Below are positions 24,486 through 37,900 of a stretch of 64,000 bases of DNA, one piece after another. The DNA lies in the NCBI GenBank assembly GCA_027605045.1, contig JAQFWX010000012.1:1216306-1280305 (forward strand), in the 5' to 3' direction. The position numbers and the translations under genes are program-made. The notes under the pieces were generated by a model, which saw only the letters and a list, made by a program, of their open reading frames with translations, was not told the origin of the DNA and ran no database searches. How positions within the stretch are numbered: the first letter of the stretch is position 1; every line of letters starts with the position of its first letter. The stretch comes from Phallus indusiatus (lineage: Eukaryota; Basidiomycota; Agaricomycetes; Phallales; Phallaceae).

Positions 24486-27400
24486 GGGAAAGGGAAACGA
24501 CGTTGGAAGGTAAAGTGACACAGCAGCCAAAGGATCTGGAATGAATTTTTCTTTGAGAAGTTCAAGATTTTAGATAAGACACATTTTTTACCACTCACAA
24601 TTGAATGAAAAGAAAATTAGTTTAATGGCTTACTTTTATGTAATGTTTCACGACATAGAGTCTTCACATCGTTGAATACAGTGGCAATGGGGATTCTATG
24701 ACTTGGTGCCTATTCGCTAGACCAGACTGAAATGAAAGATCTTTTTACGTTTTTCTTAATGGGTGAAAAACATTTACAGGCATTAGCCGGGACTAAGCTC
24801 GATGGTGACCGCGCTTGAGGGGAGTACCGAATTCCCGGTTTATCACGGTAATATCCGGCATAACATCCTGTACTAAATATAGCCAACCTTGAAGCTTTTT
24901 TTTTACTAACTCAGCTGAATAGGCTCTTACCACAGAAACAGAACCGCTTAATTTTGATTATCATATATATGTCCCTTGCTCAGGACGTCTCAATTTATTT
25001 GAGGGATGAAGGGGAAGTTATTGACTCGAGAAGTTCGCTTGGACTGAATATATATGTAAGGTCGATAATTTTTTCTGGGAATTAATGAATGGCATTAGCA
25101 AAAGGTCCGGAAGCAAAAAGGCTGCTTTGAAGTGCGGTTCGGTCTCACTTTGTGTTGTCCCTTTCTGATCCCATTCTTTTCCGGTTTTTTAAACACGTTA
25201 TGAAGCAATACAAACACCGGCATAATATTTTTTAGCGAAGGGACAGTCGGCGGGGAGTTCAATCGATGCCAGTAAAGATTCAAAAGGTTAGCGAGCATCT
25301 TCTTGAAATAGGAAATGCCACCTGATTGTTACCTGAAGCATTCAGGATAGATGACCAAATATTTGATCATGGGATATGTATTCCTTTTTTTCTATTCAGC
25401 CACTCATTTTTGTTTAGGGTAATGGCCTGATACGAAAGAACGAAATTGGTTGGCAAGCTAACCGCTTGCGCATGCGTTTCATGTCCTGGCATGCTTCTTG
25501 GACTCGATTCCATCAATACACCTACCCATTCAATCCGATATTTGGTGTTGGAAGTGGTTATTTAAAATGTGGAACAGGAGACATAGGCTCGATAACTTCC
25601 GATATTTGGTAGTTATCGACCTACAGATTTTGGCAGTTAATACCGAAAACGTTTCCATACGATATCTCTCCTGAATATCACTACTTGCATTATGTATTCA
25701 AAACCACAAGTGAGATAGACTAATGCATTTATTTAATCAATATTGGAAAAAGAAGACGGTGTCTACACAGGCGCTGTATCTTTCATTTCACCAGTGGTCA
25801 GGGTCATTATAACTGAGTGCGAACTGACTGGTGATCGGATCTCATTCATTTTGATTCTGCCAGTGACACCATATATACAAATGACGAAAAAGGACACGGC
25901 ATGTGATAGGAAAAGTTTAGTCTTTTTTTTAATGTGCTCGATCTCTCTTATCTCGCATCGCATTTATTAGTCTTTATTATTAAACCGCGTCGCAAGCAGC
26001 TTTCCAGTTATTTCTGTCCGATGTAAGGCGGGTACCAGCCAGTTGAGTGGTGGATTAGCTGATTGAGAAAGGGAAGAAAAAAATAGTGCAGCTTGCCTCC
26101 GCCGTTGGTCATTTTTTTAATTCGGAATTTGGATTTGATTATTCGGATGTAGGATATAGCAGAGGGGAAAGGAGAAGGCTTTTTTCTCGCATAAGATATC
26201 CTGGTGTGATTCGTTTGCTAACCTGCAGCTGGGTCTCTAATAATTTGAAGGAGCTGCGGAACTCCATTTTCAAATGGTTGAAATCATAGCGCTGTGCTGC
26301 TTTTCCAATAGGCCTTTGCCCAGACTCCTTTCGGAGAAGGGAAAGTTTCGTTACTTCTTTGATTCTTCAATCAGTTTCTGATATCTGATTTTTTCTTTTT
26401 CTGTTTTTTTTGGTGCAGGTCTTCAGCTCGCCGTGCGCAGGAAAAATACGCATGCACACGTTGAATTTGATCCGTCGAGATATTACGCAGTGAGTCTGTT
26501 TTTGTCTCCGATTCGGGCAATGTGCTCAATCTCCTATATCATAATATTTACAGCATCGCATAGCATATGACAAAATGGATACAATTTGGCATTTCGTATA
26601 AACGAAATTTCATACACACCTTCGCTTGAGACCAGATTCACCATAATTGACATTCCTCGAAACATAACCTTGTGCGGTCGCCACTGCCACGTGAAACAAA
26701 GGCTCTACCATTGACCCGTAAACCCGTACTACTTACTACACATCTCTTGCATAAGATCCATGGAAATAATTACTCCGTTTGTTCAATGTTCCCAGCTTGA
26801 AACGTTTGATCATGATAAAAAAAATGCTGCTGAGCCGTATTAAATAAATGCAACAACTTGTCGGCCGTAACGGTATGCGAGTTGCGAGTTGGCACGGAGT
26901 TTCCAACTCGAATCTAAATAAATCTTTTTCGGTAATACCGCATTCACCTTGGCATTCGTCTCAGCACAGGGTCGCGTCCCTCATGGAGTACGCTGAAGAT
27001 CTTCCAAAGCCCGAACCGACCAGGTTCACTGATCCCATTTGGTTCAACACGGCCTTACTGCGGAAACATTTGAATACGGGAGGGGGGGTGGTGCGGAATG
27101 AGAGTCGGAGGAGTTCAACTGCAACCGCGGCTTTGTGTGATATTTTAAGGACAAAGTACACACGTAGGTGTCAGAAGAATTCTAGCATACCTTCAGGGCA
27201 TCCTTTAGGGGTCAGTTTGATCATGATTAACAAAATCTTTCTGAGCATTCGAGACTACCGCGCCTCGGGCCCGGCGATCTGCAAACATATACATACATAT
27301 TCCATCATACCGGCCAAGTAAAATATTACATATGTTGAGACGGACAATAGCAGTTTATATGCAGAATTTCCCCTTTGGGTCAATGTAGATGAATAACTCG

Positions 27401-30400
27401 TCCCCTCCGAAATTTCCGAAAAAAAATGATTATGGCATAAAGGACCGCATATATGAACCTTGTTCAGGGAAGAAGCCAGACTTTGAAGGGACATCATGAT
27501 GTATGTATTTCTTCGACCGAACGGCTTTCCCAACCAATTGTTACAAACAAAAATGGGTGACAGTTATTGATCCATGCCTACTTAGTTACAACACAGTAAC
27601 GTTGTCTCTGTAGCTCCCAATTATCATCAATCATCAGAGAAGTCACCAGGTTCTCTACATCATCGCCAACGCTGATTTCTTTTCTCTGTGGGATTCTGTG
27701 AAAGAGCCTAGAGGAAGGGATCAAAAGATAGAAGGATTCCCAAAGCACATGCTTCAAGATGTCATACTAGTGTATTGAGAAAGAGAGTAGTAGTCACGTA
27801 CTTGATTAGTATGCTAAAACATAACAACCTGAGGTCGGAAGGGGGTTGTGCCCCTACCCGATCCAAGATCAATTGTTCTAGACCGAATAGACGATCGTGA
27901 TTTGAATGGATTCTCAGCCCGCCAGTAGAGTAATAACCCCGTCTAGTCCATTAAAGGGCACAACACGTATACGTATGTATAGATAACGGCATCGGCGACG
28001 ATTGTGGAAAAGAAATGTATATTCGTAAACACGACCCACATGGGTTGTTCGGTCTGTCCCAATTCAAATTCAGTTCGATTGCCAATTCCAGCATGCACCC
28101 TCTGAAAAGAGATCGGAAAGGTGAATCGGTAGGAATAATATGGAAAGTGAAGGGGGGGTACCTTCTTGGGGTATTCATTCTAAAAGGGTACTGAACGTTT
28201 TCTTCTTTCGTTTCATCGGGAGTCGAAAACTTTTTTTGAAATTCTGGAATCCTCGAAGAACAAGAAACGTGTGCATCATAAAATTAGACCGACGTATATG
28301 TATGTAAAGCTTCTCCGTCGGATAGCTATTGTGTCCTGAGTCTTTGAGTTACGCCAAGGCTCTAGACTCTTTTTTAAAAAGCCTCAGGAAAATTTTACTA
28401 CAAACGAAAATAAACTCAAGGTTCAGTCATGAGTTAGTTAGTTAGTGACAGCGGCGGCGGCCTCCTGTCATACTTAGACTTCGAAATTTTGGAAGGTCCT
28501 TGGATCCCGCAACATGATCTCGAGTCGCGAAAACGCTTCGCACTATGAGAAGTAATTTACAAATAAGAGATGAGCTATCGCCAAGCACGAACGAAACTAC
28601 ATGGGGCAATTTCAACATACATCCAATATTGACACTTACTGTTTGTTATCAGATATCGATATCGTGGGCGTTACATTCCATATCAAACGAATGTCGGCCT
28701 GATTTAAACACAAGCTGACGTTTCGCGAGAGGAGAGGGGGGGGGAGGAAAGGGCGAACATAACGTCAAGCGACGGTTATTTAAATTGCAGATTCTGATTT
28801 AGTACTTAGTACTCAGTGGGTTTTGTTGTTTGCGGCATTTACTTTTAAGCGTAATCTGGGGTGCAACCCAATTATAGCTCACGCTTAATGTTATACTAGA
28901 CACTAGACTCTCTCTGATAGTAAGTGTCTCGACAATGGGCTACCTGAGATTAGTGACTCTCCACTCCTGAGAGCTATGTACGCCCGCAGAGACAACATGC
29001 CGGTAAACTATTATAAGACGTACAGGGAAACCTGAGTGGGAAGTTCGGGCAAACCGTCAGAGTCTAGGCGCTCTCCGGCTACTTTTCTCTTTTCTTTTCT
29101 TTTTTTTTCAAAGGGATAATTTAATTAGTCAAAATTTCACGCACATACATAATTTCGAAGGATGATGATCTCATGTGTGTGTGTGCGCTCGCGAGAGATC
29201 TTAGTCTCTCACACCATATATGTGCACTTGTCTCGGTCATTTCTGTCGAATGATATATTTTATAGGTGATTTCCCCCTGCTACTCGGAATTATTTAATTA
29301 TCACAGGGGTAAGTCCCTAGGAACACCGAGACGAGTTCTTTGAAGTGTGCTGTCTAGGCCTCTTGAAACATGTACATATATTAGAGAAACGTCACTGATA
29401 GAGAAAAAAGCGATCTGCACCTGCCATTCAATGGTTCTATGCGAAGGTTCTTTTCCGTACCTTACACGAGGGTAATGAGGAGAATTTTTCAGGATAAACA
29501 GTAGGGCCGTTTCAAACTTCGAATTCTGATGGTCGGTCTTTCCGTCATGTTTAGCCTACTAAATAGTGAGAGAGAAGCTTTCAAAAACGTATCAGTATTA
29601 TTACTTACGCACTGCGTCACAAACACGCACTCTTAACCAGTTCTAGTAATAGCCACGAGTCCAATTAATCAATAGTTTGTTTTTAATATTGCTCGGATTT
29701 ACCTCATTTTTTGAGACTCTTCCGTGTGGGTTCAATGTTCATATTATTTTTTATCATTTGACGTTTACTATGTATCCCTCAAGGAAGTTCAGGGCCGGAG
29801 TTCCGAAAACGGGTGTTTATTGCATAGCGCGAAGGAAAGAACGCTGAAAAGAACATTGAAAGGCCCCTCCACGCCCCCCTCGCGAATTGGTTCTGAGAGG
29901 GTGACGAGGAAAGAAATAGGGGGGGGGGGGTACATATGCCCAATTTACTTTGTCACAATTCTTTTTTAAGAAATAAAAAACGAAAAAAAAAGGCGCGTGC
30001 CCATGCTTTGTCTTGTCCCCCCACTGGTCAGGGTCAATGCATACGGCTTTCAATCCACTTGGGATGATATGATGGATCCCCGAATCGAACTTCTTTTCTC
30101 ACTGGCAATTTACATTTGAATGGGTGGTGTGGTGTGGGGGGGAAGGAAACCAGCCGTGACGCTTGGGAAGGTTTACGAGATCGTAGTAAGTAAGTTAGAA
30201 GATTGGGGGAAGTAACTAATGAGACTTTTAGTGGTTCCTTTTGTTTCAGTTGCGTCTTACTCACGCGAGGATACCGATTGGTTTCGAAGGCGCACTGGTG
30301 TGAGCAAAGCGGGATTCCAGTTCTGAGATCTGAAGCTGTCCAGCGCGACGAAAGAAGGATTTCAAAACATTCGCGTGTTCTCTCAATCAAGCACGGACTG

Positions 30401-31960
30401 ATCAATTTAGTAGTACATATACGGCAAACAAAAATGGGTGTTCCAAACTAATGGAGAAGAGTTTACATAATTTCCAGCGTTGAAGCGCTGAAAGGGGAGC
30501 GGAGCGAGTTGAATTGTAAAATGCTACTCGGGCCGGAGCGACCGCTTCCATGTCCTGTTGAATTGATTGGATTTCGGACTGTCGAGGGCTGAGAGGCAAA
30601 GGGGGGGAGAAAAAAGAAGTCTGGGGATTTCAACCAGGTGCCTTTCGGGTAGTATAAAAAAATGATTGCCAAGCTAATAGTTGGACTTCGCGATGCCTTT
30701 TGGGAGGACATATGTCACTGTATATAGATACGTGCATGACTTGTCTGCCAAGACTAGAAGGCAAAGTGCATAAAGTGCGTGTTGAATGGATTCGGCTAGA
30801 GGAATAGTAGTATGTAGACGTTTTAAAACTTAGCCGTGTTATGGTGTTGTGTGTCTATGACATGACCGAGAAGGTTCTCAGTGCTGGATTTGAAATCATA
30901 TGAGGAAGCGCGAAGCGTCGGGTGTACCGAGCAGAACCCAGAACAAAACTGGAGCTGGCAAAGATCTGGAAGTATGCAGCACTATTTGGCACCGTTAACG
31001 TAATTCTATATACATAATTTATTTAAACGAGCACGGGAGAGTGATGTGTATTACCTACCATCCCTTCGTTGAGAGCCGCAATTCATCCAATTTCCAAAAG
31101 AGCAACATCATGATCACATAATTATTTCAAAGGTTTTGTCCTTTTGGTAAGAAAAAAAAGGCACCCCTAAAAATAATGGGCTATTTGAACTGGGTACGCG
31201 TGTAAAAAGAGCTTGTATTGTTGTTGTTGACAGCTGCTCTTACGCGACGGTTTTAGACGCATCAGCCACCTTGGTCCGTTCTTTTTTTTGCTAGTGTGCA
31301 TGCGCCTTTTGGAGTACGATAGGACACGATAAGGCACGGTTATGTAACGGAGAACATCTACCAAAACAGTCGAGGAGCCATGCACTTCCTGAGCGGACCA
31401 TGAGAATGGAATGGGAGCAGCAGCCAAGGTCACGGACAAGACGAGTGCCGAATGCGGTAGACGAATTGCGAATTACATGCAACACATAAATACATGGACT
31501 GTGTATTTATTTGATAGCGGATCTGAGATAAGGGAATGGAGATGAGGAGAAGGCCCTCTTCTGCACATACTGTTTTTAGAATTATGTCGAGCAGCTGGAA
31601 TTGAATATATATAATTTACTATAATATATCTAAAATAATACATAAATTCAAGCAAGGCTAAACTCCCCTACATTAATGGGTTTTTAATTTTTTTTAATTT
31701 CTAGCAAAGCTGTTACTACGGGGAAAGGACCCCGAGCGCTGCGGGGAGGAGATGAATGGAGGACCCAATTTGAGGCGGAGCTGCAACCACGGTATCTTTG
31801 TGACTTGTGAGTGACAAATCCGCTAGTGTCGGAGTTTCCTCGCTTAACCGCTTCGAGTGTCCTGTCTTTTTGGTGTAAAGATACTGTATAGAGGGACTTG
31901 ACTTATATATATTATCAATTTTGAGTCCGTCCTCTCCTTCCTCGCTCTGCCTCGTCCGGT
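24486..31960. other. Gene-poor region of about 7.5 kb upstream of zinc-finger gene 3
   Basis: No confident gene. The longest frame, 26848-27321 plus (157 codons, from MQQLVGRNGMRVASWHG), has no family features and no flanking splice structure. Frames at 30034-30405 and 30463-30711 (minus) are compositional. The region holds a run of 12 G at 29919-29930, G-rich runs near 28736 and 30140, and A/T tracts. It may contain regulatory DNA for the zinc-finger gene that follows, non-coding transcripts or decayed repeats; none can be shown from sequence alone. Confidence 0.4.
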
Positions 31961-32020
31961 TATATAAGTTCCCTTCTTTCTCTCTCCCTCTCCCCTTCCC
32001 TCCGTCATCTTTCTCCCACC
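31961..32020 (+). promoter_or_regulatory. Core promoter of zinc-finger gene 3: TATA box plus CT-rich tract
   Basis: TATATAAG at 31961-31968 is followed at once by a pyrimidine-rich block (CCCTTCTTTCTCTCTCCCTC and on to about 32010), then the ATG at 32056. TATA plus a CT-rich block before the start site is a known pattern of strongly expressed fungal promoters. Confidence 0.55.
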
Positions 32021-32055
32021 AAGTGTTGAGCACACACACGCACTCGCACTCGCAA

Positions 32056-34096
32056 ATGCAAAGTAGTATGGATATGGAGGGCTCTTACTGGCCCACTACG
32101 TCCGATATGGAATTTCAACCCCGGATCCACCCATCTAATCACAACAACCTGCAAAATTCAGGGGAAATAGTGGATCCTTGGAATACTAGTGCTCAGCAAC
32201 ATCAGCAACGTAAGTTGTGCACGCATATCGTGCTCGACTTGGCTCACTGTTATACGAATCTTTTCCGGCTTTGTTTTATATAGCGGCTATCGCTCACCTC
32301 TCACCATCTTTCGATATGGACACCTCGGGCTCTTATCCAACACCCACAATGTCCTCCGCTATGGCGACAAACTACCAAACAGAACCCTCGTATACTTACT
32401 CGCATTTCCCTACCAACCACGCCGATAACTATGTCTATGACGTTCAACAACAACACCAACAACAAGAACAACAACAACAAAGTCCCCCCGCCCCGCCGGC
32501 AATTTCTTACTCTCACAATCGCTTCAACTTGGCTCCATTACCCCCATCCATTCCCGCCAATCTTCCCGCTAATCTTCCTCACATGATCAGTGAGGGCCAC
32601 CGCGTCGGTCTGTCCGAACCATGGTCCGAGGCCGGTATGAGGGATATGGAGGCCTTTGAACGACTGTGTTCAAACACAAATCAGTTCATACGCATGAAAC
32701 CTCGAAAGAAAAGCACAAAGCCCATCGGAGGGATGCCCCGAATCCCTCGCCCGGTGCTGCTGCTGCACCATCATCATCAACATCATCATCAGCAGCAGCA
32801 GCGATTAACGACCAGTCATTTATGACGGTCCAAACCGGAAAGATTGGGTGCTCTCCACATGTTACGGTTCCCAACTCGATGGGAACCCGAGCTGATGGAG
32901 AAGTCGTGAAGCCCGAGTACACGACTAGTCCCGAACCTATCGCCCCTTATATGTCTCCTACTGAACAACAATACCCAGACTCAGTATCGCCGGCCGAGTA
33001 TTCATCCATAATGAACTATTCTTCGACTTCTACCACTACACACCACCAAAGTGACAAGGCGTCATCCGGGGCAAGCACCATGTCATCTCCGCATTCAGAA
33101 TCTGCTGGCTTTTCCCCGTGGCAACCAGCTCAATGTCGCCACCCTTACCACCCATGACAGTCCCTTCTCAATCTCCCATTATTACCACACGTCCCGCAGT
33201 GCGACACGCTAATATTCTTCCGGCGCCTTCGAATCGCTCTAACTCTAGTTTGGCGATTGACACAGGGCTCTTCCGTCTAAAGCGGAATGTATCTAAATCG
33301 CTTTTGGTTGGTAATAGCCCGGATACTCCATCGTTAGATACTGGTTATCAATCCGGTAAAGATCGCTTTTTTATTTTGGTCTGCTTAACCCTGGTCTTTG
33401 TCAACTGAGAAATTTTTTCTTCCTCTCTTGTCTATGTATAGGAACAAACTCTGGCTCGAGCGGCAAATCTCCCATTTTGAATGGACCGGTACCCGGAAAC
33501 TCGCAAGCTCGAACTACTACTACCACCATCACCACCACCGAGTCCTCAAAGTCTGCAACCAGATCTCGGCGCAGCACTACGGCCAGTGGATCCAAGTCTA
33601 ATAATCCGGCCGTAACTCCTGATCCTCCGAGCGCTGTCGAACATAAACTTACAGAGACGCACAGTATTCCGACGGCTGATTTGGACACGTTCTTTCAACA
33701 ATCTGAACAAGGATGTATTGGTGGACGAAGAGCTTGGATGTGTCCTAAATGCAGGAAAGCTGTGAGAAAGCAAGATCGGGCGAGTCATAAGCTCAGTCAT
33801 GAAGGTAAAAAGAGATATGACTGTGCATGGTAAGCTTGCATTGCGTTTCATCATATGATCCTGTTCTAAGTTGTCTTAGTGGGAAGCAGTTTGGACGGCC
33901 TCAAGATGCGGACCGTCATATGCGTGAACAGGCCCCTTGTGCAAGATGGTCTGTCTTTTGTCTCTTCAAAAAGGAACTCTTTTCTAACGTGATGTTATTT
34001 GTTTTCTATAGTCCGGGAAAAATGGGTCGTTACGGAAAAGACGGCTTATGTTCCGCTTGCGTTACGGAAATCGAGCAGGGCATTGGCGTAAGCTAA
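32056..34096 (+). CDS. Long Gln/Ser-rich zinc-finger regulator (zinc-finger gene 3)
   Basis: Probable transcription factor of about 530-570 residues. Starting at ATG 32056 (MQSSMDMEG), intron 1 is about 32211-32283. A low-complexity region follows (poly-Gln from CAA repeats, 32444-32480). A 50-nt intron at 32634-32683 (GTATGA...CAG) joins SEPWSEA to VHTHETSKEKH and resolves one frame change. A second change near 33080-33160 needs another intron or an indel. The intron at about 33355-33441 joins SLDTGYQSG to TNSGSSGKSP. The conserved end has the finger CPKCRKAVRKQDRASH, then a cysteine codon split by an intron, DCA(C)GKQFGRPQDADRHM...C, and a tail C-x2-C...MGRYGKDGLCSAC before TAA at 34094-34096. 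Fingers, intron phases and tail match zinc-finger gene 2. Confidence 0.8.
32444..32480 (+). repeat. CAA trinucleotide tract (poly-Gln)
   Basis: Near-pure CAA units with a few CAC and GAA interruptions, coding Gln in the activation-domain-like part of zinc-finger gene 3. Confidence 0.8.
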
Positions 34097-34149
34097 GCTG
34101 AGAAGCTAGCGCGTTGTGGACCCTCTTAAATTCTCTTTGTACTAGTTTG

Positions 34150-34930
34150 AAAAAAGGTGGATACCCCTCTATTTTCTATGTTTGTACTTTTTTTACTATT
34201 GTTATTCTCTGTTTCGCCTTTTTTCTTCCTTCCATCCTCTTTCATCCGACGCTTTTCTATTGTTATTCATCTGTTTGACATACCTTAGATCCACCTTTAT
34301 AACTTCATTGTTTTTTCTCACCTCCTGTCTCATCTCTCTCACACATGTTGAGACGTGCTCCGGTTGAAACGAGATCAAACTTGTCAGCTATTCTTTTTTC
34401 CTTCTCTCTCTCACTATCCATTGAATCCGTCTGAAACGACCCGTACTACGTCTCTTCACGACACATGCTTGCTTGCTTTACCTTTTGTCCCTATCTCTCC
34501 CGATTGTCCTCCTCTCGCTTCTGGATTTGTTGGCCCCAGCGTCCTCTTTTCTCATTTGAAACCCCTCAAATTGTTCATGCCCGTTGCTTCATTCATCGTC
34601 TTCCTGAGTATCCTCCTACCCATATGCCCGTGCTCATACTTCCTTTTGATTGTCTTGTTTTCTTCTCCCGTCTCGCTTCTTGCGATTTAATTACTCCTAG
34701 TATAAACTCTACTCGCTTAATCCTCTTCCCCCATCTTTCTCCTGTGTGTAACATAACGTCTATGACCACGTCCCCCCGCTCCGATTCTACTTCTTCTAAA
34801 ACTGTGTACATCCCGCTCCATACCCTCTGTTGTAAGATGCTTGTTCGTCTATTTGGAGTCTCATCTTTCCCTTCTCCTACTCTTTTTTGTTCCCATCTGT
34901 GTGCCTTTACGTAGCTCCCTTATCTTCGCA
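34150..34930. other. Pyrimidine-rich block downstream of zinc-finger gene 3
   Basis: About 780 bases whose plus strand is strongly enriched in C and T (many TCTCTC, CTTCC and TTTTC runs) and poor in G and A. The open frames here (34182-34367, 34355-34690, 34465-34914) follow from that bias and code Ser/Leu/Phe-rich strings without family features. It may be a long 3' untranslated region or a spacer. Confidence 0.45.
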
Positions 34931-37900
34931 TCGGAAACATTGAGTGTTCTTGTCTTTTTTTCGGCTCCAGTACTAGTACTAGTACCGTGACTATGGTTGA
35001 GATATTTTTGCCATGTATGGATTTCCAAAATGTAAATACCCGGGACCCTGGGGGAATTATCACTATTATCAAAAAAGAATAATACCCAGAAGGCTGTATG
35101 TATTAAACCACGAATTCACGTATTAGATCTCGGTTCCTTGATGGTGTCTACAACGTTAACCTAACATCCGTAAAAAACCTGATTTGTCCCTGTTCATCTT
35201 TGATTCAACCTGTGGTTGCTGATACATGTACACAATGGGAGCACTCCTCTGAATCAGGTTCGGACGAACAGACGGACGGACAACGCTATTAAGCCCGCCG
35301 GTGAATTTCTCATGATATGTCGCATACATTTAGTTTTACACCGTTGACTTCGTGAGTAAAAAACGTCGACGATGTCAGAAATCACAAGTGTCCTTTCTGC
35401 TTTGATTAGATTGACCACTGTGAGACAGTCTCGCAGTTGACAGGGTACCCGGGTACTATTGGCATGTCATTCATTCATTAAAGTTATCCTCCTTTTTTTT
35501 TTTTCCACGCACACAAGGCTGACTTGGGACCATGCACACTGTTAGTGAATCCAACTGAAATAAGTCAAGAGCGGGATTGGTCCTAATAATACATACTACT
35601 ACTTGGTTACTCGAACCCTTCAACGGGCTTACTGATATTTGATCTTGGCAAAAACCTAACCAACAAACACAGCACACACCAACAATAGGTCCGGGATTGC
35701 ATGTGCATGCACTGATGTGTTTAACAAATGCTGCTGACGTTGACAGAATTGACCGGATTTTTTGATTCGCATTGTTCTTGAACCTTGAACGCAGTGGCTG
35801 AAGCTAGCTATAAGGTTTACTGTTTTGACACTCAAGGATGATGATGATGATGTACTCCGGTGAATTATATTGTGCGAGGAGAATCAGGAGAATAGCATTT
35901 TTTTCATTAACTTATTATTACATACGTACTATGTACCATATACTGTGGTTTTTTGTAGCGGTGCTAATTAATTGATTTATCGGGTGCATTGGCGATACTA
36001 TGCATGCGATTAGGAAAATTAAAATGCCATGTGTGAACAAAGGATCCGAGGATCAAAAAAATAAAAAAAGTACAATATCAAAAACACCTTTTTTGCCGAC
36101 CCTGTTCGATGTACATACTTACATACATACAGATACATACACATATATATATTAGTATGCCTAATGTTTTAAGGTTTAACATACATTATGTATAGACGAA
36201 CAGCGTAAATCCGAGAAATCCCTCTTTCCGAGTTGATCCCCATGAAAGGGAGAAACCGCGAGATCAACCCGTATTTACAACCTAACCTGCTCTCTTCAGA
36301 TGGAAAGGGCGGATGTTACATACGTAAGAGTGAGCGCAGATAGTATTCTCCACCCTGAGTCCTGGGACATTTTTTTGGTACTTACTTTAGTCATAGTCAT
36401 ACATACATTCACCCGTCTAAATGAAAAAAGTTTCAGCAATTGGAAAATGAACACTGATGTGAACAGAAATTTTTCACTATACACATATATCTATATCAGT
36501 ATATGTGCTTACTTTTGATAATCATTTTGAAACTTTCGAACCCCGTTTTTTTTTTCTTACGCGCTGCGAACCAAAGTTTCGGGCTTTAGCGTACCTCTTT
36601 TGCCAAGTCCGCAACTAACATAGTAAGGTAAGGTATGTAATACTGAATTGCAATAGTGACATCATTTGATATAGTAGATAAATATTTCAATGTGAGCTAC
36701 GTATAGCACTAGAAAAAAACTGTATTTAGGGTACTACATAAGTTCAACCAGTTAGCCATATCAGGCAAGGTATTATATGTTGAAGACGTGGATGGATTTG
36801 AACATGAAGAGATTCTGATTTTCATGCATCACAGTGAGTCGGTAACTTTTGAATTAGTCACTACATAAATAATCGGACTTGTGATCGGGTTTGCAACTTC
36901 CCCTCCCTCCGTCCGACGGATACCGCAGCGAGAAAGAACTTGGAGATAGCCAGAAACATTCAGATCTGAGGGGCAAAGAAGATTGACAACCGCATGTGGG
37001 ACTAACATCAAAGAGATCGCAGGGCAGGGCGCTTGGAGATTTTTTCTGTGACCAGACAAGCATGTGTGACTTGGGTTTATGAGTTTTAGTTTTATTTCTT
37101 ACGCGTCATGTCAGTTAGCTTTGAGGAGGGTGGGTGCGGGGAGAAGGTGAGTTATGACTGTCGGTGTCGTTTTTTTTCTCTGGATCTTGCACAAGATGAC
37201 AATTTTTTCAATTTTCAAGTGTGCAAATTATATGAATAGAGAAGCTCATATTTATCCATTGATTGGGGTTCTGAGTAGTGGGTGAGGGGTACTTGATCTT
37301 GTTTTTTCAAAAATGAAGATAGAATCTTGACCTGCGGTCAACAGAAAGCCATACATCGAGTCATCTGACATATCAAAGGAATTAAAGGCTACCAAACAAC
37401 GAATTAAACGAACCCTAAAATAAACTTTCGGTATAAGCAATGAAGAGATCGAAACATAATTTTTATTCATTGACATGACATGATATGGACCAAATGCCCA
37501 ATAAAAACCTCTCGCCTCTGCAGGTTTCCCGAAACACGGACATTGATACCTGGAGATGTGATTATTTTTGAAGAAATGCGTTCCTATAGGTTTACCTAAC
37601 CTCTTCGCCCTCCTTTTGGCGAGCCTTTAGTGGTTCGTTTAACTGAAAACTCTTATCAAGAACCAATGGATTTTTGACTCTCGTGATTTGACAAGGATGT
37701 CAGGTGAGGTCGACAGCATTACTAACAGCACTCATACCTCGCTTTGGTCACCGCTGTCAGATTTATCGACTCCGCGGGCAAAAATTACTAGGGACTAGAA
37801 TGAGCACCCCCCGTGTCAAAGCGCGTTTCTTTAATCGGAATCTTGAATGAGCAGGGACACTTTTACCTACGTACCCCTTTTTTCTAGAAACAAGACGGCC

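Noticed and set aside
26848..27321. 157-codon open frame in the gene-poor region
   Set aside because: No recognisable domain, no splice context, and an opposite-strand frame of similar quality (26961-27161). Not enough to call a gene.
32634..32683. First frame change in zinc-finger gene 3 as a frameshift
   Set aside because: A 50-nt intron with GTATGA donor and CAG acceptor restores frame exactly, so no indel is needed.
34182..34914. Three overlapping plus-strand open frames of 61-149 codons
   Set aside because: They follow from the pyrimidine bias, overlap in different frames and encode Ser/Leu/Phe strings without a family pattern.
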